In this document: piece by piece, positions 40,781 through 49,669 of the stretch
How the letters are laid out: the number at the start of each line of letters is the position of its first letter
How positions within the stretch are numbered: position 1 is the stretch's first letter
Source of the DNA: Peptococcaceae bacterium
GTDB lineage: Bacteria > Bacillota > Peptococcia > DRI-13 > PHAD01
Reading direction: 5' to 3'
DNA: 59,125 nt
Assembly (NCBI GenBank): GCA_024655825.1
Contig: JANLFJ010000018.1
Span: 1 to 59,125 of the forward strand
Made by a program: the position numbers and the translations under genes
Notes under the pieces: model-generated
The model's database searches: none
What the model was told of the DNA's origin: nothing
What the model saw: only the letters and a program-made list of their open reading frames with translations

Positions 40781-41755
40781 CTAGTATTCCCTGTTATAAA
40801 TAAATTGACCAATCTTTCTTAAGGTAGCGGTTGTACTGTTATCAGGGAGTTCTTCCAGCTGCCGGAGAGCTTTTTCTACAAACTTGTTGGCTATGCCGAG
40901 AGAGTAGTCGACCGCTTTCGTTCCCGCAACAATCCTAATCACTTCCAAGACGTCTTCCCGGGAAAGAGATTCCTGTTCAAGCGCCTTTTTTATTTCCTGT
41001 TTTACGGAGGTCTCACCGTATCGAAAAATATAAATCAGCGGTAAAGTCATAACACCCTGAAGAAGATCGGCGCCAACCGGTTTTCCCAGCGTTTTTTCGT
41101 CAGCAACAAAGTCTAAAACGTCATCTGTTATTTGAAAGGCCATACCGATGTTATGGCCATATCTTCCTAGCGCCTTTACCACCTGGGGTTCGGCCCCCGC
41201 AGCCAGCGCTCCTGCCTGGCAGCTTAGTGTAATCAAAAGCGAAGTCTTTCTCTTTATCCTGTATAAATAATTCCGCATATTCTGCTGCCACTGGTAGGAC
41301 GAAGCTATCTCCTCAATTTCTCCCCGGCACATTTCCATACTGGCAACAGCCAGCAAGTTGTTGATCTCATGATTCTTATACCCGTCAATAATGCTCAAGG
41401 CCGTGGCAAACAAGAAATCGCCAAGATAGAGAGAATACTCGTTTCCGAAAAGGCGGCGTATTGTCGGTTCTCCTCTTCTCGTATCGGATGAATCAATAAC
41501 ATCATCGTGAATCAAAGATGCCATGTGTACCATTTCTAAGGCTGCGGCTAGCGGTATTATTTTCTCGCTGTCCCCATTCCCGTAGCGTGAGGCCAAAATG
41601 GTAAAAGCCGGCCTCATTCTCTTGCCCCCTGCTTTCAGCAGGTGCATAAAACCGCATCTCAGGCGTTCGTGCGTATCCTCAAAAGACTTGACCAGGTAAT
41701 CATCAACTTTTTGCAGTTCCGGTTCTATTATGTTGAACAGCTGTCTGATTTTCAT
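40781..41755 (-). CDS. hepT: Heptaprenyl diphosphate synthase component II / polyprenyl synthase
   Basis: A 324-residue trans-prenyltransferase with both aspartate-rich motifs: HDDVIDSSDTRRG (first DDxxD) and QITDDVLDF (second). It condenses isopentenyl diphosphate onto allylic substrates to make the menaquinone side chain. The HepS-like gene 24 bases upstream suggests a two-subunit enzyme of the Bacillus type; chain length cannot be read from sequence. Confidence 0.88.
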   Translation of the reverse strand: MKIRQLFNIIEPELQKVDDYLVKSFEDTHERLRCGFMHLLKAGGKRMRPAFTILASRYGNGDSEKIIPLAAALEMVHMASLIHDDVIDSSDTRRGEPTIRRLFGNEYSLYLGDFLFATALSIIDGYKNHEINNLLAVASMEMCRGEIEEIASSYQWQQNMRNYLYRIKRKTSLLITLSCQAGALAAGAEPQVVKALGRYGHNIGMAFQITDDVLDFVADEKTLGKPVGADLLQGVMTLPLIYIFRYGETSVKQEIKKALEQESLSREDVLEVIRIVAGTKAVDYSLGIANKFVEKALRQLEELPDNSTTATLRKIGQFIYNREY

Positions 41756-41778
41756 TATCTTACATCCTCGTCAAAAAA

Positions 41779-42543
41779 CTACATGCACCCCTTCAACAGG
41801 GAAGGCTGCTGCAATCCCCATTTTTCGCCGAGATAAAGCAGCATGCCGCTAAAAATGTCCCTCTCCGGGCTTGCCGGCAGCAGCTGGAGATGATCCCAGC
41901 ACTGCTGCCAGTTGGTAAGGTATTCAGTCACCGGTTCGCCTGTTTCCGAAACCCCTCTCAATATTCCCAGGTGATAGCCAATTTCTCTCAGCTTTTCAGT
42001 TATATACGTACTGCCGGCTGCCGCATGCGCCCCCAGGAAACAAGCGCTTCCGCTGATAAGGGCATAAATTCTGATTTCATGCCTGCGTACGGGAAGGTGT
42101 TGCTGCTTGGAGTAGTCCATCAGGACCATTTCTTCATGGATCGACTTTATCAAGGAAGTAAGAGGAGAAAGGTACTGCTTAAGCCCATAGCGGCAAATAT
42201 CATAATAAACCTGGCTGTACAGCAGGTCGCCTGCCAGGATGGTCAACTTGGTTTTCTGCTTCTCCCCACTTGCCCCATCACTACCAGGGAGCATCCAGTG
42301 GAGCCTTGAGGCATAGTTTAAAAGATGGAGTATTCCGGCGAGTTGAACCACCTTGATATTTGTATCCCTAACGAGTTTGGCCGACAGCAAACAACACGCC
42401 GGCAGCCAGAGCCTGTTTTCCCTGTCAAGCGGGTAATTCTCCTCAATGAATGCAAATCCTGCGTTTTTGGTAAGGATACGGCGTGTTTTCGATTCAATGG
42501 CTGTCAATTCAGGTAAAAAAGCAAGGACGGCTTGTTTGAGCAT
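41779..42543 (-). CDS. HepS-like component I of heptaprenyl diphosphate synthase
   Basis: A 254-residue helical protein (VQLAGILHLLNYASRLHWML, LTILAGDLLYSQVYYDICRYG) that keeps the polyprenyl synthase pattern of helices but has no DDxxD motifs. This fits HepS, the non-catalytic subunit needed with HepT. It is directly upstream of hepT in the same orientation. Similarity is by pattern and context; the family is poorly conserved. Confidence 0.68.
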   Translation of the reverse strand: MLKQAVLAFLPELTAIESKTRRILTKNAGFAFIEENYPLDRENRLWLPACCLLSAKLVRDTNIKVVQLAGILHLLNYASRLHWMLPGSDGASGEKQKTKLTILAGDLLYSQVYYDICRYGLKQYLSPLTSLIKSIHEEMVLMDYSKQQHLPVRRHEIRIYALISGSACFLGAHAAAGSTYITEKLREIGYHLGILRGVSETGEPVTEYLTNWQQCWDHLQLLPASPERDIFSGMLLYLGEKWGLQQPSLLKGCM

Positions 42544-42640
42544 AAATAATACCCCCTATTCGTGTATTATACCAAAATATATGCCTCTTGATGTGTATTC
42601 TTTTTTATTTAAACCAGCCCTCCTTAAAAAGCCTTATAAA

Positions 42641-42690
42641 AACGATAAACGCCAATCTCTCATCGTCGCGCGAGAGCTGGCGTTTTACCG
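42641..42690 (-). terminator. Terminator downstream of speH
   Basis: AAACGCCA (42647-42654) pairs with TGGCGTTT (42678-42685), extended inward by TCTCTC/GAGAG. On the minus strand a T-rich tail follows (GTTTATCGTTTTT). It lies about 40 bases past the AdoMet decarboxylase stop. The other strand also has a T-run, so it may serve both directions. Confidence 0.75.
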
Positions 42691-42725
42691 TTTTTTCGTA
42701 CTTCGAGGTAAAATAAATATCCCTC

Positions 42726-43100
42726 CTAAAGATTTACCGCTTCTTTTTGGTTCTCACATATCCCTCGTTTTACTTCAGTAGCGGTCATGTGTCCGGCCTT
42801 GAATTTTTCCACCAGGTAGTTGCAGGCATCCCATGGGTTTACGGTATTCCCGCAGGTGAAGACATCTACGGCTGCGTATCCCAGTTCGGGCCAGGTGTGA
42901 ATTGCCAGATGCGATTCGGAAATTACTACCACTCCGCTCACGCCCTGCGGGCTAAACTTGTGAAAGACGAATTCTCTCACTTCGGCCCCGGCCTCAAGAG
43001 CTGCATTGACCATGTACTCTTCAACCTTTTTGACATCGTTCAAGACCTCAAATTGACAATCGTAAATTTCGGCCAGCACATGACGGCCCAGTGCTTTCAT
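42726..43100 (-). CDS. speH: S-adenosylmethionine decarboxylase proenzyme
   Basis: A 124-residue bacterial class 1b proenzyme. It self-cleaves before Ser63 in [12 protein letters not shown] to form the pyruvoyl cofactor; His68 and Cys83 (DVFTCGN) are the expected catalytic residues. The product supplies aminopropyl groups for spermidine. A spermidine synthase gene is not adjacent. The unit is monocistronic with its own promoter and terminator. Confidence 0.96.
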   Translation of the reverse strand: MKALGRHVLAEIYDCQFEVLNDVKKVEEYMVNAALEAGAEVREFVFHKFSPQGVSGVVVISESHLAIHTWPELGYAAVDVFTCGNTVNPWDACNYLVEKFKAGHMTATEVKRGICENQKEAVNL

Positions 43101-43167
43101 TTACCATGCCCCCTTTAAAGTCTATTCTTTACCACCAGTAATTATGGTCCAAAACCAATCAAAATAA

Positions 43168-43195
43168 ATTTTAGCACAAACTGAATTGATGTCAA
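43168..43195 (-). promoter_or_regulatory. speH promoter
   Basis: On the minus strand TTGACA (43195-43190), a 16-base spacer, TAAAAT (43173-43168), about 70 bases upstream of the speH ATG. Confidence 0.7.
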
Positions 43196-43360
43196 CCATA
43201 AATATTTTTTCTGTTAACCAGATTTATTTACAGGTTTTCCCTCTTCTTTATTATATTATGCAGGCCATCAATTTCAGCAACCAATGAAGTCAACCGGATT
43301 GACTCCCCCGGCTGTCCACAAGCCAAATACTTGGCGCTCATAAAATAGCCGGTAAAATAG

Positions 43361-43388
43361 AAAAACGCCAAAGCTCAGATCGCTTTGG
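43361..43388 (-). terminator. Terminator downstream of tRNA-Pro (GGG)
   Basis: On the minus strand CCAAAGC (43388-43382), a seven-base loop, GCTTTGG (43374-43368), then CG and five T. It lies 45 bases past the tRNA. Confidence 0.85.
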
Positions 43389-43433
43389 GCCTGATTTTCC
43401 GCCTCTTTGTTCGATAAATCTTCGATAATTAAA

Positions 43434-43511
43434 TGGTCGGAGCGACTGGACTCGAACCAGCGGCCTCCACCACCCCAAGATGGCGCTCTAGCCAAACTGA
43501 GCTACGCCCCG
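43434..43511 (-). tRNA. tRNA-Pro (GGG)
   Basis: Acceptor CGGGGCG with CGCTCCG (one G-U pair), anticodon loop TTGGGGT (GGG), T-loop GGTTCGAGT, encoded CCA. It lies 57 bases behind thrB and may be cotranscribed with the threonine genes, since no promoter is obvious between them. Confidence 0.93.
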
Positions 43512-43568
43512 ACAACCACAGTTGATATTATATAACCCATCTTTACCTGTGTCAAGGCTGCTGAGCAA

Positions 43569-44453
43569 CTATCCGAATTCATATAACGTGCCTTCAGAAG
43601 CGATATCGAGTATATATGTCTCAGCTTGTATACCCATTTTCCCCCAGGCTGATTTCATCTCTTCGCCTATTTGTTGACACCGGCTGTCGCAAAACGCCAG
43701 TATGGAAGGCCCGGCACCGCTCAGGCAGCTTCCCAGAGCCCCGGAGGCCAGAGCCGAACTTATTACTTCTTTTAACCCCGGAATCAGACCCTGGCGATAC
43801 CGCTGGTGAAGCAGGTCCTCCATGGCAAACGCCAGGTGGGTGTAATCACCTGTCAGTATTGAAGCAATAAAAAAGCCAAAACGCCCCGTGTTTTTTACAG
43901 CATCCCGGTGTGAGATTTCTCGCGGCAGCACTTGGCGTGAATCTGCCGTTTTTACTTCAAAGTCCGGCACCGCTACAACTACCTGCAGTGGTTTTGAAGG
44001 CATTAATTTAAAGTACTTGAATCCTTCAGGATGGGCCATGCAAATCACCAGGCCTCCCAGCAATGCCGGCGCGGCATTGTCGGGATGCCCTTCCAGCACG
44101 GCGGCCATGTTCAGGAGTTCCTCATTATCAAGGCCTGCTTCCAGCAGGACGTTTCCGGCTACCAGTCCAGCTAAAGAAAGAGTCGCGCTGCTCCCCAACC
44201 CTTTGGCCCGGGGCACCCGCGCTCGCAGGGCAATTTCCAGCGGCGGCATCTCCTTTTTGACCCTGGCTTCAACATAACGGACAGCCCGGTGAACCAGGCT
44301 GTCCTCCGGCAAGACCTTGCACCCTTCCGGTTTTTCTTCCTCTTTCCCACTGTAATAAATAAAAAACTCGTTATACATATCCAGGGCTATGCCTGCAAGG
44401 TCAAAACCAGGACCCAGGTTGGCCGAAGTGGCGGGCACTTTTATCCTCAACAT
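43569..44453 (-). CDS. thrB: Homoserine kinase
   Basis: A 294-residue GHMP-family kinase that phosphorylates homoserine for threonine synthesis. The ATP-binding motif is RAKGLGSSATLSLAGL; the N-terminal VPATSANLGPGFD and C-terminal GSCLSGAGPSILAF match the family. It is nine bases after hom, in one operon. Threonine synthase is not in view. Confidence 0.95.
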   Translation of the reverse strand: MLRIKVPATSANLGPGFDLAGIALDMYNEFFIYYSGKEEEKPEGCKVLPEDSLVHRAVRYVEARVKKEMPPLEIALRARVPRAKGLGSSATLSLAGLVAGNVLLEAGLDNEELLNMAAVLEGHPDNAAPALLGGLVICMAHPEGFKYFKLMPSKPLQVVVAVPDFEVKTADSRQVLPREISHRDAVKNTGRFGFFIASILTGDYTHLAFAMEDLLHQRYRQGLIPGLKEVISSALASGALGSCLSGAGPSILAFCDSRCQQIGEEMKSAWGKMGIQAETYILDIASEGTLYEFG

Positions 44454-44461
44454 AGCAGTTT

Positions 44462-45751
44462 TCAGTTCTCCTCAACCCTGATCAGGTTATCAATTTCTCT
44501 AGTAATGGACATTTCCCTGATTATCCTGAGAGCATCCTGTATATCGCTCTCTTTTACGGCGTGCGTGATCACTACCAGTTCGGCAACTCCTTCGTTCCTA
44601 CCGTTTTTTTGGATTACGGAGGCCAGGCTGACTCCATGATTGCCAAAAACTCCGGCGATGCTGGCCAGTACACCCGGCCTGTCCAGTACATGCAGGCGCA
44701 GGTAATACTTTGTGGTAATCTCCCCGATCGGTTTAATCTCCTTGTGCTCATAACAGGTGCAGCTGAAGCGGCCTGTACTCTTCTGTCTTAAGTTGTTAAC
44801 AACATCGATTATGTCCCCAACAACCGAACTGGCGGTCGGCATCTGTCCGGCCCCGCGCCCGTAGAACATTGCGTCCCCGACTGCGTCTCCCCTTACAAAC
44901 ACAGCATTATACGAATCATGCACATTGGAAAGCGGATGGAAAACCGGGATCAGGACAGGATGGACCCTGACTTCAACTTTTTTGTTCTCTTCACGAGCGA
45001 TGCCCAGCAGTTTGATGACATAACCCAAATCCCTGGCATGCTGGAGATCCCTGGGGGTTATCGAGGTGATGCCCTCCACGTACACATCCTGGAATTTTAC
45101 CCTGGTGTGGAAGGCCAGGGATGCCAGAATCGCAATCTTGCGGGCAGCGTCAAACCCGCCGATATCCGCTGCCGGGTCGGCCTCGGCGTATCCCAGGTCC
45201 TGCGCTTCCTTCAGCGCAGTCGCAAAATCGAGTCCTTTTTCCGACATTCTTGTGAGTATATAATTGGTTGTCCCATTAACTATCCCCATCACCTGGTTAA
45301 TGTTATTCGCCGCCAAGCACTGTTTAAGCGGAGTTATAATGGGAATGCCGCCGGCAACGCTTCCCTCGAAATACAAGTCAACCCCGGCGTTTTTGCTGGC
45401 CTCAAAGAGCTCCTCCCCATACTCAGCCAGCAAATCCTTGTTGGCTGTTACCACATTCTTACCGTGTTTGAAGGCCTCCAAGATGTAACTGCGTGCCGGT
45501 TCGATGCCGCCCATTAATTCTACTATTATTTTTATCTCAGGATCGGAAATTATTTCCTCCCAGTTACCCGTTATAACTCCTGCGGGAAGCTCCACCTCTC
45601 TTTTTTTGCGGGTATCTCTCACCAGAACTTTTTTAATGTTGAGGACCGCGCCGCACCTTTCGCGCCAGTACCCGTCATTTTTACGAATAACCTTTACGAC
45701 CCCCTGTCCAACTGTACCGAGACCCAAAACAGCAATATCCACTCTGTCCAA
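44462..45751 (-). CDS. hom: Homoserine dehydrogenase
   Basis: A 429-residue enzyme reducing aspartate semialdehyde to homoserine. The NAD(P)-binding loop is LGLGTVGQGVV (about 9-20); the catalytic domain has GIVNGTTNYILTRM and EAQDLGYAEADPAADIGGFDAARKI; a C-terminal ACT domain (LRLHVLDRPGVLASIAGVF) likely gives threonine feedback control. The start is TTG at 45751 with GGAGGTG seven bases upstream. Confidence 0.96.
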   Translation of the reverse strand: MDRVDIAVLGLGTVGQGVVKVIRKNDGYWRERCGAVLNIKKVLVRDTRKKREVELPAGVITGNWEEIISDPEIKIIVELMGGIEPARSYILEAFKHGKNVVTANKDLLAEYGEELFEASKNAGVDLYFEGSVAGGIPIITPLKQCLAANNINQVMGIVNGTTNYILTRMSEKGLDFATALKEAQDLGYAEADPAADIGGFDAARKIAILASLAFHTRVKFQDVYVEGITSITPRDLQHARDLGYVIKLLGIAREENKKVEVRVHPVLIPVFHPLSNVHDSYNAVFVRGDAVGDAMFYGRGAGQMPTASSVVGDIIDVVNNLRQKSTGRFSCTCYEHKEIKPIGEITTKYYLRLHVLDRPGVLASIAGVFGNHGVSLASVIQKNGRNEGVAELVVITHAVKESDIQDALRIIREMSITREIDNLIRVEEN

Positions 45752-45764
45752 CTTGTGTCACCTC

Positions 45765-46214
45765 CTAGCTATGCGCAACAATTTCTACCCTTTTAACCCC
45801 GTCAATCTCCTGCAGCTTTTCAATTAATTCTTCCATATCTCCGGTAACTTCCAACGTATCTATGCTCAAGGTCACAACTGCCAGCCCTTGCAAGGGAAGT
45901 CCCTGGTTAATGGTCAGGACGTTCCCTTTCATCCCTGCCACTGTGTTCAAAACGTTGGAAAGGACTCCCGTGCGGTGTTCAAGGATCAGCGAAAATGTGA
46001 CTATTTTTTCCTTAGCCGCCTGGTAAAAAGGAAATATACCGTCCCTGTACTTGTAAAACGCGCTGCGGCTTATTCCTACCATTTCCACAGCCTCGTTAAC
46101 GGTGAGCGCCTCGCCCCGCGTCAAAATCTCTTTTACCACGGCAGTTTTAAGAATGGCTTCAGGCAAAATATCCTTGCTTACCATGTAAAACTGCTTGCTG
46201 CGCTTGCTGTTCAA
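45765..46214 (-). CDS. ACT domain protein (UPF0735/PheB-like)
   Basis: A 149-residue protein with an N-terminal helix-turn-helix-like part (AVEMVGISRSAFYKYRDGIF) and a C-terminal ACT domain (LILEHRTGVLSNVLNTVAG). Members of UPF0735 often precede hom and are presumed amino-acid-sensing regulators. The TTG start has GGAG ten bases upstream. It is 13 bases before hom. Confidence 0.88.
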   Translation of the reverse strand: MNSKRSKQFYMVSKDILPEAILKTAVVKEILTRGEALTVNEAVEMVGISRSAFYKYRDGIFPFYQAAKEKIVTFSLILEHRTGVLSNVLNTVAGMKGNVLTINQGLPLQGLAVVTLSIDTLEVTGDMEELIEKLQEIDGVKRVEIVAHS

Positions 46215-46344
46215 TACTTCTTCACTCCGCTTCTTCGTGTCCTTTCCATGTGGATTTGACTCTTTGCATGGTAGACATTATATCATCTAACTCCACACGT
46301 ATCAATAAAAAATTATTTAAAGCGTTTCACGGCGGCAAACAAAG

Positions 46345-46367
46345 AAAAAATCGGTCTCATCGACCGA
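46345..46367 (-). terminator. Terminator downstream of spoIVA
   Basis: On the minus strand TCGGTC (46367-46362), a five-base loop, GACCGA (46356-46351), then a run of T (46350-46345). It follows the spoIVA stop by a few bases. Confidence 0.88.
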
Positions 46368-46372
46368 CTCTG

Positions 46373-47845
46373 TTAAATGATTATACAGATGATACCCCCG
46401 CTCCCTTCGTTTACAATCCTGTTGAGCGTTTCTTTCAATTTAGCCTGGGCGTTTTCAGGCATGGTCTGCAGCTTGTTTTGAATACTCTCCTTAACCAGTT
46501 CATGCAGGGACTTGCCGAAAATATCATACGACCATATCTGGGAAGGATTCTCCTGAAACTTTTCAGTTATATAACGGGCCAGATCGGCGCATTGTTTTTC
46601 CGTGCCCATCAGTGGAGTGATTTCCGCCGATATGTCAGTGCGAATAATATGCAGCGCTGGAGCGCTGGCCCTCAATTTAACACCGAAAAGCCCTCCCTGC
46701 TTGATGAGTTCGGGTTCTTCCAGCTTTATTTCCGAAATAATGGGGTTAACCATCCCATACCCGGATTCCCTTACTTGTATCAGCGCTTCCGCTACTTTAT
46801 CGTACTCAGCTTTGGCCGAACCCAGTTCCTTCATGATCCGCAGCAGGTCATGGTCACCTTCAATTTGAAAACCGGTCTTTTCATTGAGAACCTTATAAAA
46901 GAGCCCTTCTGCCGCCGTCATTTCTATTGATGCGGTTCCTGTACCCATGTTCATATTATCCAGGACAACCTCATGCACAAAATCAAGCTTGGATAGCACT
47001 TCAATAGCTTGATCAATATCTCTGAGCCTCCTCACGTCGCTGATCGTTTCATGGACGGCATTCTCAAAATTCTTCCTCAACCAGTGGTCCTCTTCCAGCT
47101 CTTCAATCCATTTGGGCAGGCTGACATTTACCTCAGTTACCGGGAATTCAAAAAGTGCCTCCTCCAGCACCTGAAGAATGGCGCTCTGGGAAAGCTGGGC
47201 CGCATCAACTGGTATTACAGGCACCTCATAAAGTTCCTCCAATTCCTGGGAAAGCTCAACAGTGGCGACATCGTTCGGCTGCACTGAGTTCAAAAGAATT
47301 ACAAAAGGCTTGCCCAGTTCTTTTAGTTCTTCCACAACTCTTGCTTCCGCCTCCAGGTAGTTCTCACGCGGTATTTCCGTTATGCTCCCATCAGTTGTTA
47401 CCACGATCCCTATCGTGGAATGATCGGCGATCACTTTGCGCGTTCCCACTTCTGCCGCCTCCTGGAAGGGCATGGCCTCATCAGACCAGGGAGTCTTAAC
47501 CATCCTTGGCCCCGTTTCATCTTCATAGCCTTTGGCGCCCGGCACCGTGTAGCCGACACAGTCCACCATCCGCACGCGGACGCTCAGCCCTTCCTTGACC
47601 TGGATCTCCACCGCTTCCCTGGGGATGAATTTTGGTTCCGCCGTCATAATCGTCCTGCCCGCTCCGCTTTGCGGCAGTTCATCCGTAGCCCGCTCTCTGT
47701 CAAATGGATCAATGATATTGGGAATCACCAGCAGGTCCATGAATCTTTTGATAAAAGTGGACTTCCCTGTTCGAACCGGGCCGACCACCCCTAGATAAAC
47801 ATCACCCCCTGTCCTTTCGGCAATATCCTGGAAAATGCTTTCCAC
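46373..47845 (-). CDS. spoIVA: Stage IV sporulation protein A (spore coat basement ATPase)
   Basis: A 490-residue SpoIVA, the ATP-driven protein that polymerises on the forespore to anchor the coat. Walker A is GPVRTGKST (22-30), the switch region includes MVDCVGYTVPGAKG, and the C-terminus (EGSGGIICIII) is the membrane-surface-targeting end. Length matches Bacillus SpoIVA. The start is GTG with GGAGGGG upstream. Mother-cell expression under sigma-E is expected from the family; I could not firmly place the promoter. Confidence 0.97.
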   Translation of the reverse strand: MESIFQDIAERTGGDVYLGVVGPVRTGKSTFIKRFMDLLVIPNIIDPFDRERATDELPQSGAGRTIMTAEPKFIPREAVEIQVKEGLSVRVRMVDCVGYTVPGAKGYEDETGPRMVKTPWSDEAMPFQEAAEVGTRKVIADHSTIGIVVTTDGSITEIPRENYLEAEARVVEELKELGKPFVILLNSVQPNDVATVELSQELEELYEVPVIPVDAAQLSQSAILQVLEEALFEFPVTEVNVSLPKWIEELEEDHWLRKNFENAVHETISDVRRLRDIDQAIEVLSKLDFVHEVVLDNMNMGTGTASIEMTAAEGLFYKVLNEKTGFQIEGDHDLLRIMKELGSAKAEYDKVAEALIQVRESGYGMVNPIISEIKLEEPELIKQGGLFGVKLRASAPALHIIRTDISAEITPLMGTEKQCADLARYITEKFQENPSQIWSYDIFGKSLHELVKESIQNKLQTMPENAQAKLKETLNRIVNEGSGGIICIII

Positions 47846-48029
47846 ACTATCCCCTCCTTCTAGCTTTCTAACACTAATTTAACAATACATATATACTTAC
47901 AATTGGACTTATTTATTACAGCAGAAAAGAAATAACCAGGCCTAAGACAAGACGTTTTTTCGCCAAGTAAAGCCCGGTTACTCTCCAGTTAATCGCTCTT
48001 TCTTTAATAATTATTCTTCTTTTCTTACC

Positions 48030-49055
48030 TCACTCTGTTTCCTGCAGCGCCACCTCTTCCACTTCATGCTTTTTATGGCGCATCATTAAATCGATAACCG
48101 CCTCCCGCGGGTTCTTTCCGGAAAAAAGTATGTGATAAGTCTCACGACAAATGGGCATGGAAACGCCATATTTCTCGCTCAGGGCACAGGCAGCTTCCGT
48201 AGCCTTAATTCCCTCTACCACCATGCCGATCTCTGCTACAGCCCGGTCAACCGGCATTCCTCTGCCTATAAGTATGCCTGCCCGCCGGTTGCGGCTGTGC
48301 ATGCTGGTGCATGTTACAATCAGGTCCCCGATACCCGTGAGACCGGCAAAAGTCAGAGGATTAGCCCCGGCCGCCACGCCAAGACGCGCGATTTCCGCAG
48401 CGCCCCTAGTAATCAATGCTGCCTTGGAATTGTCGCCATAGCCCAGGCCTTCAGCGATCCCTGTACCCAGCGCAATCACGTTTTTCAAGGCCGCGCCGAG
48501 CTCAATGCCGATCAAGTCCGGGTTGGTGTAGACCCTGAATTTAGGAGACATAAAAAGGTCCTGAATCTCTTCAGCCGTGCCCCTTCGCTCCGCACCGGCC
48601 ACTACCGCCGTAGGTATATCCCTGGCCACTTCCTCGGCGTGGCTCGGGCCGGATAGAACGGCGACGCAGGCGCCCAGCCCGGTCAGCTCCTCACTGATAA
48701 CTTCGCTCAATCGTTTTAACGTTCCAGTTTCAATTCCTTTGGCTGCATTGATTACAACAGAGCCGGTTTTTAGATACGGCCTCAATCTTTGACACATCTC
48801 GCGGATACTGTGGGAAGGAACCGATAAAACCAGGTATTTTGCTCCCATAACAGCGCTTTCCAGGTCGCTGGTAACGCTAACCCCATAAGGCAAAACCACG
48901 CCCGGCAGATAAAAAATGTTCTCCCTGCTGCGTTTGATCGACTCAATTTTTTCTCTTTCCCGGCCCCAGAGGTTAACTTTCATTCCCTTCTTGGCCAGCA
49001 GCATAGCCAGCGCCGTTCCCCAGCTTCCAGCTCCTATAACTGCAGCGTCAGCCAA
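48030..49055 (-). CDS. gpsA: Glycerol-3-phosphate dehydrogenase [NAD(P)+]
   Basis: A 341-residue enzyme making sn-glycerol 3-phosphate for phospholipids. The dinucleotide motif is GAGSWGTALA (7-16), the catalytic lysine is in GAALKNVIALGTGI, and the GNNSKAALITRG-like segment (GDNSKAALITRG) is present. It follows plsY by a short gap, so acyl-acceptor supply and acylation are co-encoded. Start is TTG. Confidence 0.96.
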   Translation of the reverse strand: MADAAVIGAGSWGTALAMLLAKKGMKVNLWGREREKIESIKRSRENIFYLPGVVLPYGVSVTSDLESAVMGAKYLVLSVPSHSIREMCQRLRPYLKTGSVVINAAKGIETGTLKRLSEVISEELTGLGACVAVLSGPSHAEEVARDIPTAVVAGAERRGTAEEIQDLFMSPKFRVYTNPDLIGIELGAALKNVIALGTGIAEGLGYGDNSKAALITRGAAEIARLGVAAGANPLTFAGLTGIGDLIVTCTSMHSRNRRAGILIGRGMPVDRAVAEIGMVVEGIKATEAACALSEKYGVSMPICRETYHILFSGKNPREAVIDLMMRHKKHEVEEVALQETE

Positions 49056-49079
49056 ACAGACTCCCCCCTTCCTTTAATG

Positions 49080-49664
49080 TCACCAGCGCAGTTTATTCTC
49101 CTGGCCTTTGTACAAGCGCACAATATTGGACCTGTGGCGATAAATAACAAATGACGCGGCGCAAATACTGAAAACAAGTATGGACAGCGGTTTGTCCAGC
49201 AAGAACACAGAAACCGGCACGCTGGCTGCTCCCAGGATTGAGCCCAAAGAGACATAGCGGGTAAACATGATGGTCAAAACAAAGATTACCAGGGCAATAA
49301 CAGTTGCATCCGGTACCAGCGCGAGTATAACGCCGAAACCGGTAGCCGCACCTTTTCCTCCCCGGAAACCGAAATAAAGCGGGTAAGTATGGCCGGCTAT
49401 GGCTGCAGCTCCTCCCAGCACAGCGCAGGATATATCTCCAATGTAAAAACCTGCAGCCACGCTGGCTGCGCCCTTCAGAACATCACCGGCCAGGACGACG
49501 GCAGCCGGTTTTTTGCCCAGCACTCTCAGGACATTGGTTCCTCCAGTATTGCCGCTCCCGTAATTCCTGATGTCTATTCCTCTTAAGACCTTCCCGGCAA
49601 TTATCCCAAAAGAAATGGAGCCGATAAGATAACCGCTGATTATCGAAAACAGCAAAGCCCACAT
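49080..49664 (-). CDS. plsY: Acyl-phosphate:glycerol-3-phosphate acyltransferase PlsY
   Basis: A 194-residue membrane enzyme with about five transmembrane segments. Conserved motifs are SISFGIIAGKVLRGIDIRNYGSGNTGGTN (split here as SGNTGGTN), YFGFRGGKGAATGFG and YRHRSNIVRLYKGQE. It makes lysophosphatidate from acyl phosphate. The start at ATG 49664 fits the family better than the TTG at 49673. It is coupled to der. Confidence 0.95.
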   Translation of the reverse strand: MWALLFSIISGYLIGSISFGIIAGKVLRGIDIRNYGSGNTGGTNVLRVLGKKPAAVVLAGDVLKGAASVAAGFYIGDISCAVLGGAAAIAGHTYPLYFGFRGGKGAATGFGVILALVPDATVIALVIFVLTIMFTRYVSLGSILGAASVPVSVFLLDKPLSILVFSICAASFVIYRHRSNIVRLYKGQENKLRW

Positions 49665-49669
49665 GGCAA

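Larger units (their letters stand above)
43101..43433. other. Non-coding gap between speH and tRNA-Pro
   Basis: This 333-base gap holds the speH promoter at its left end and the tRNA-Pro terminator at its right. Between them (about 43200-43360) I see AT-rich sequence without a convincing gene or RNA structure. Confidence 0.6.

Noticed and set aside
46215-46372. T-box or riboswitch upstream of the ACT-hom-thrB genes
   Set aside because: The leader is short, and no T-box sequence or specifier-loop structure is visible.
47846-48029. Possible long-loop terminator behind gpsA (AACCGGGC with GCCTGGTT on the minus strand)
   Set aside because: The arms pair with a wobble but enclose about 30 bases and lack a clean T-run, so it is not annotated.
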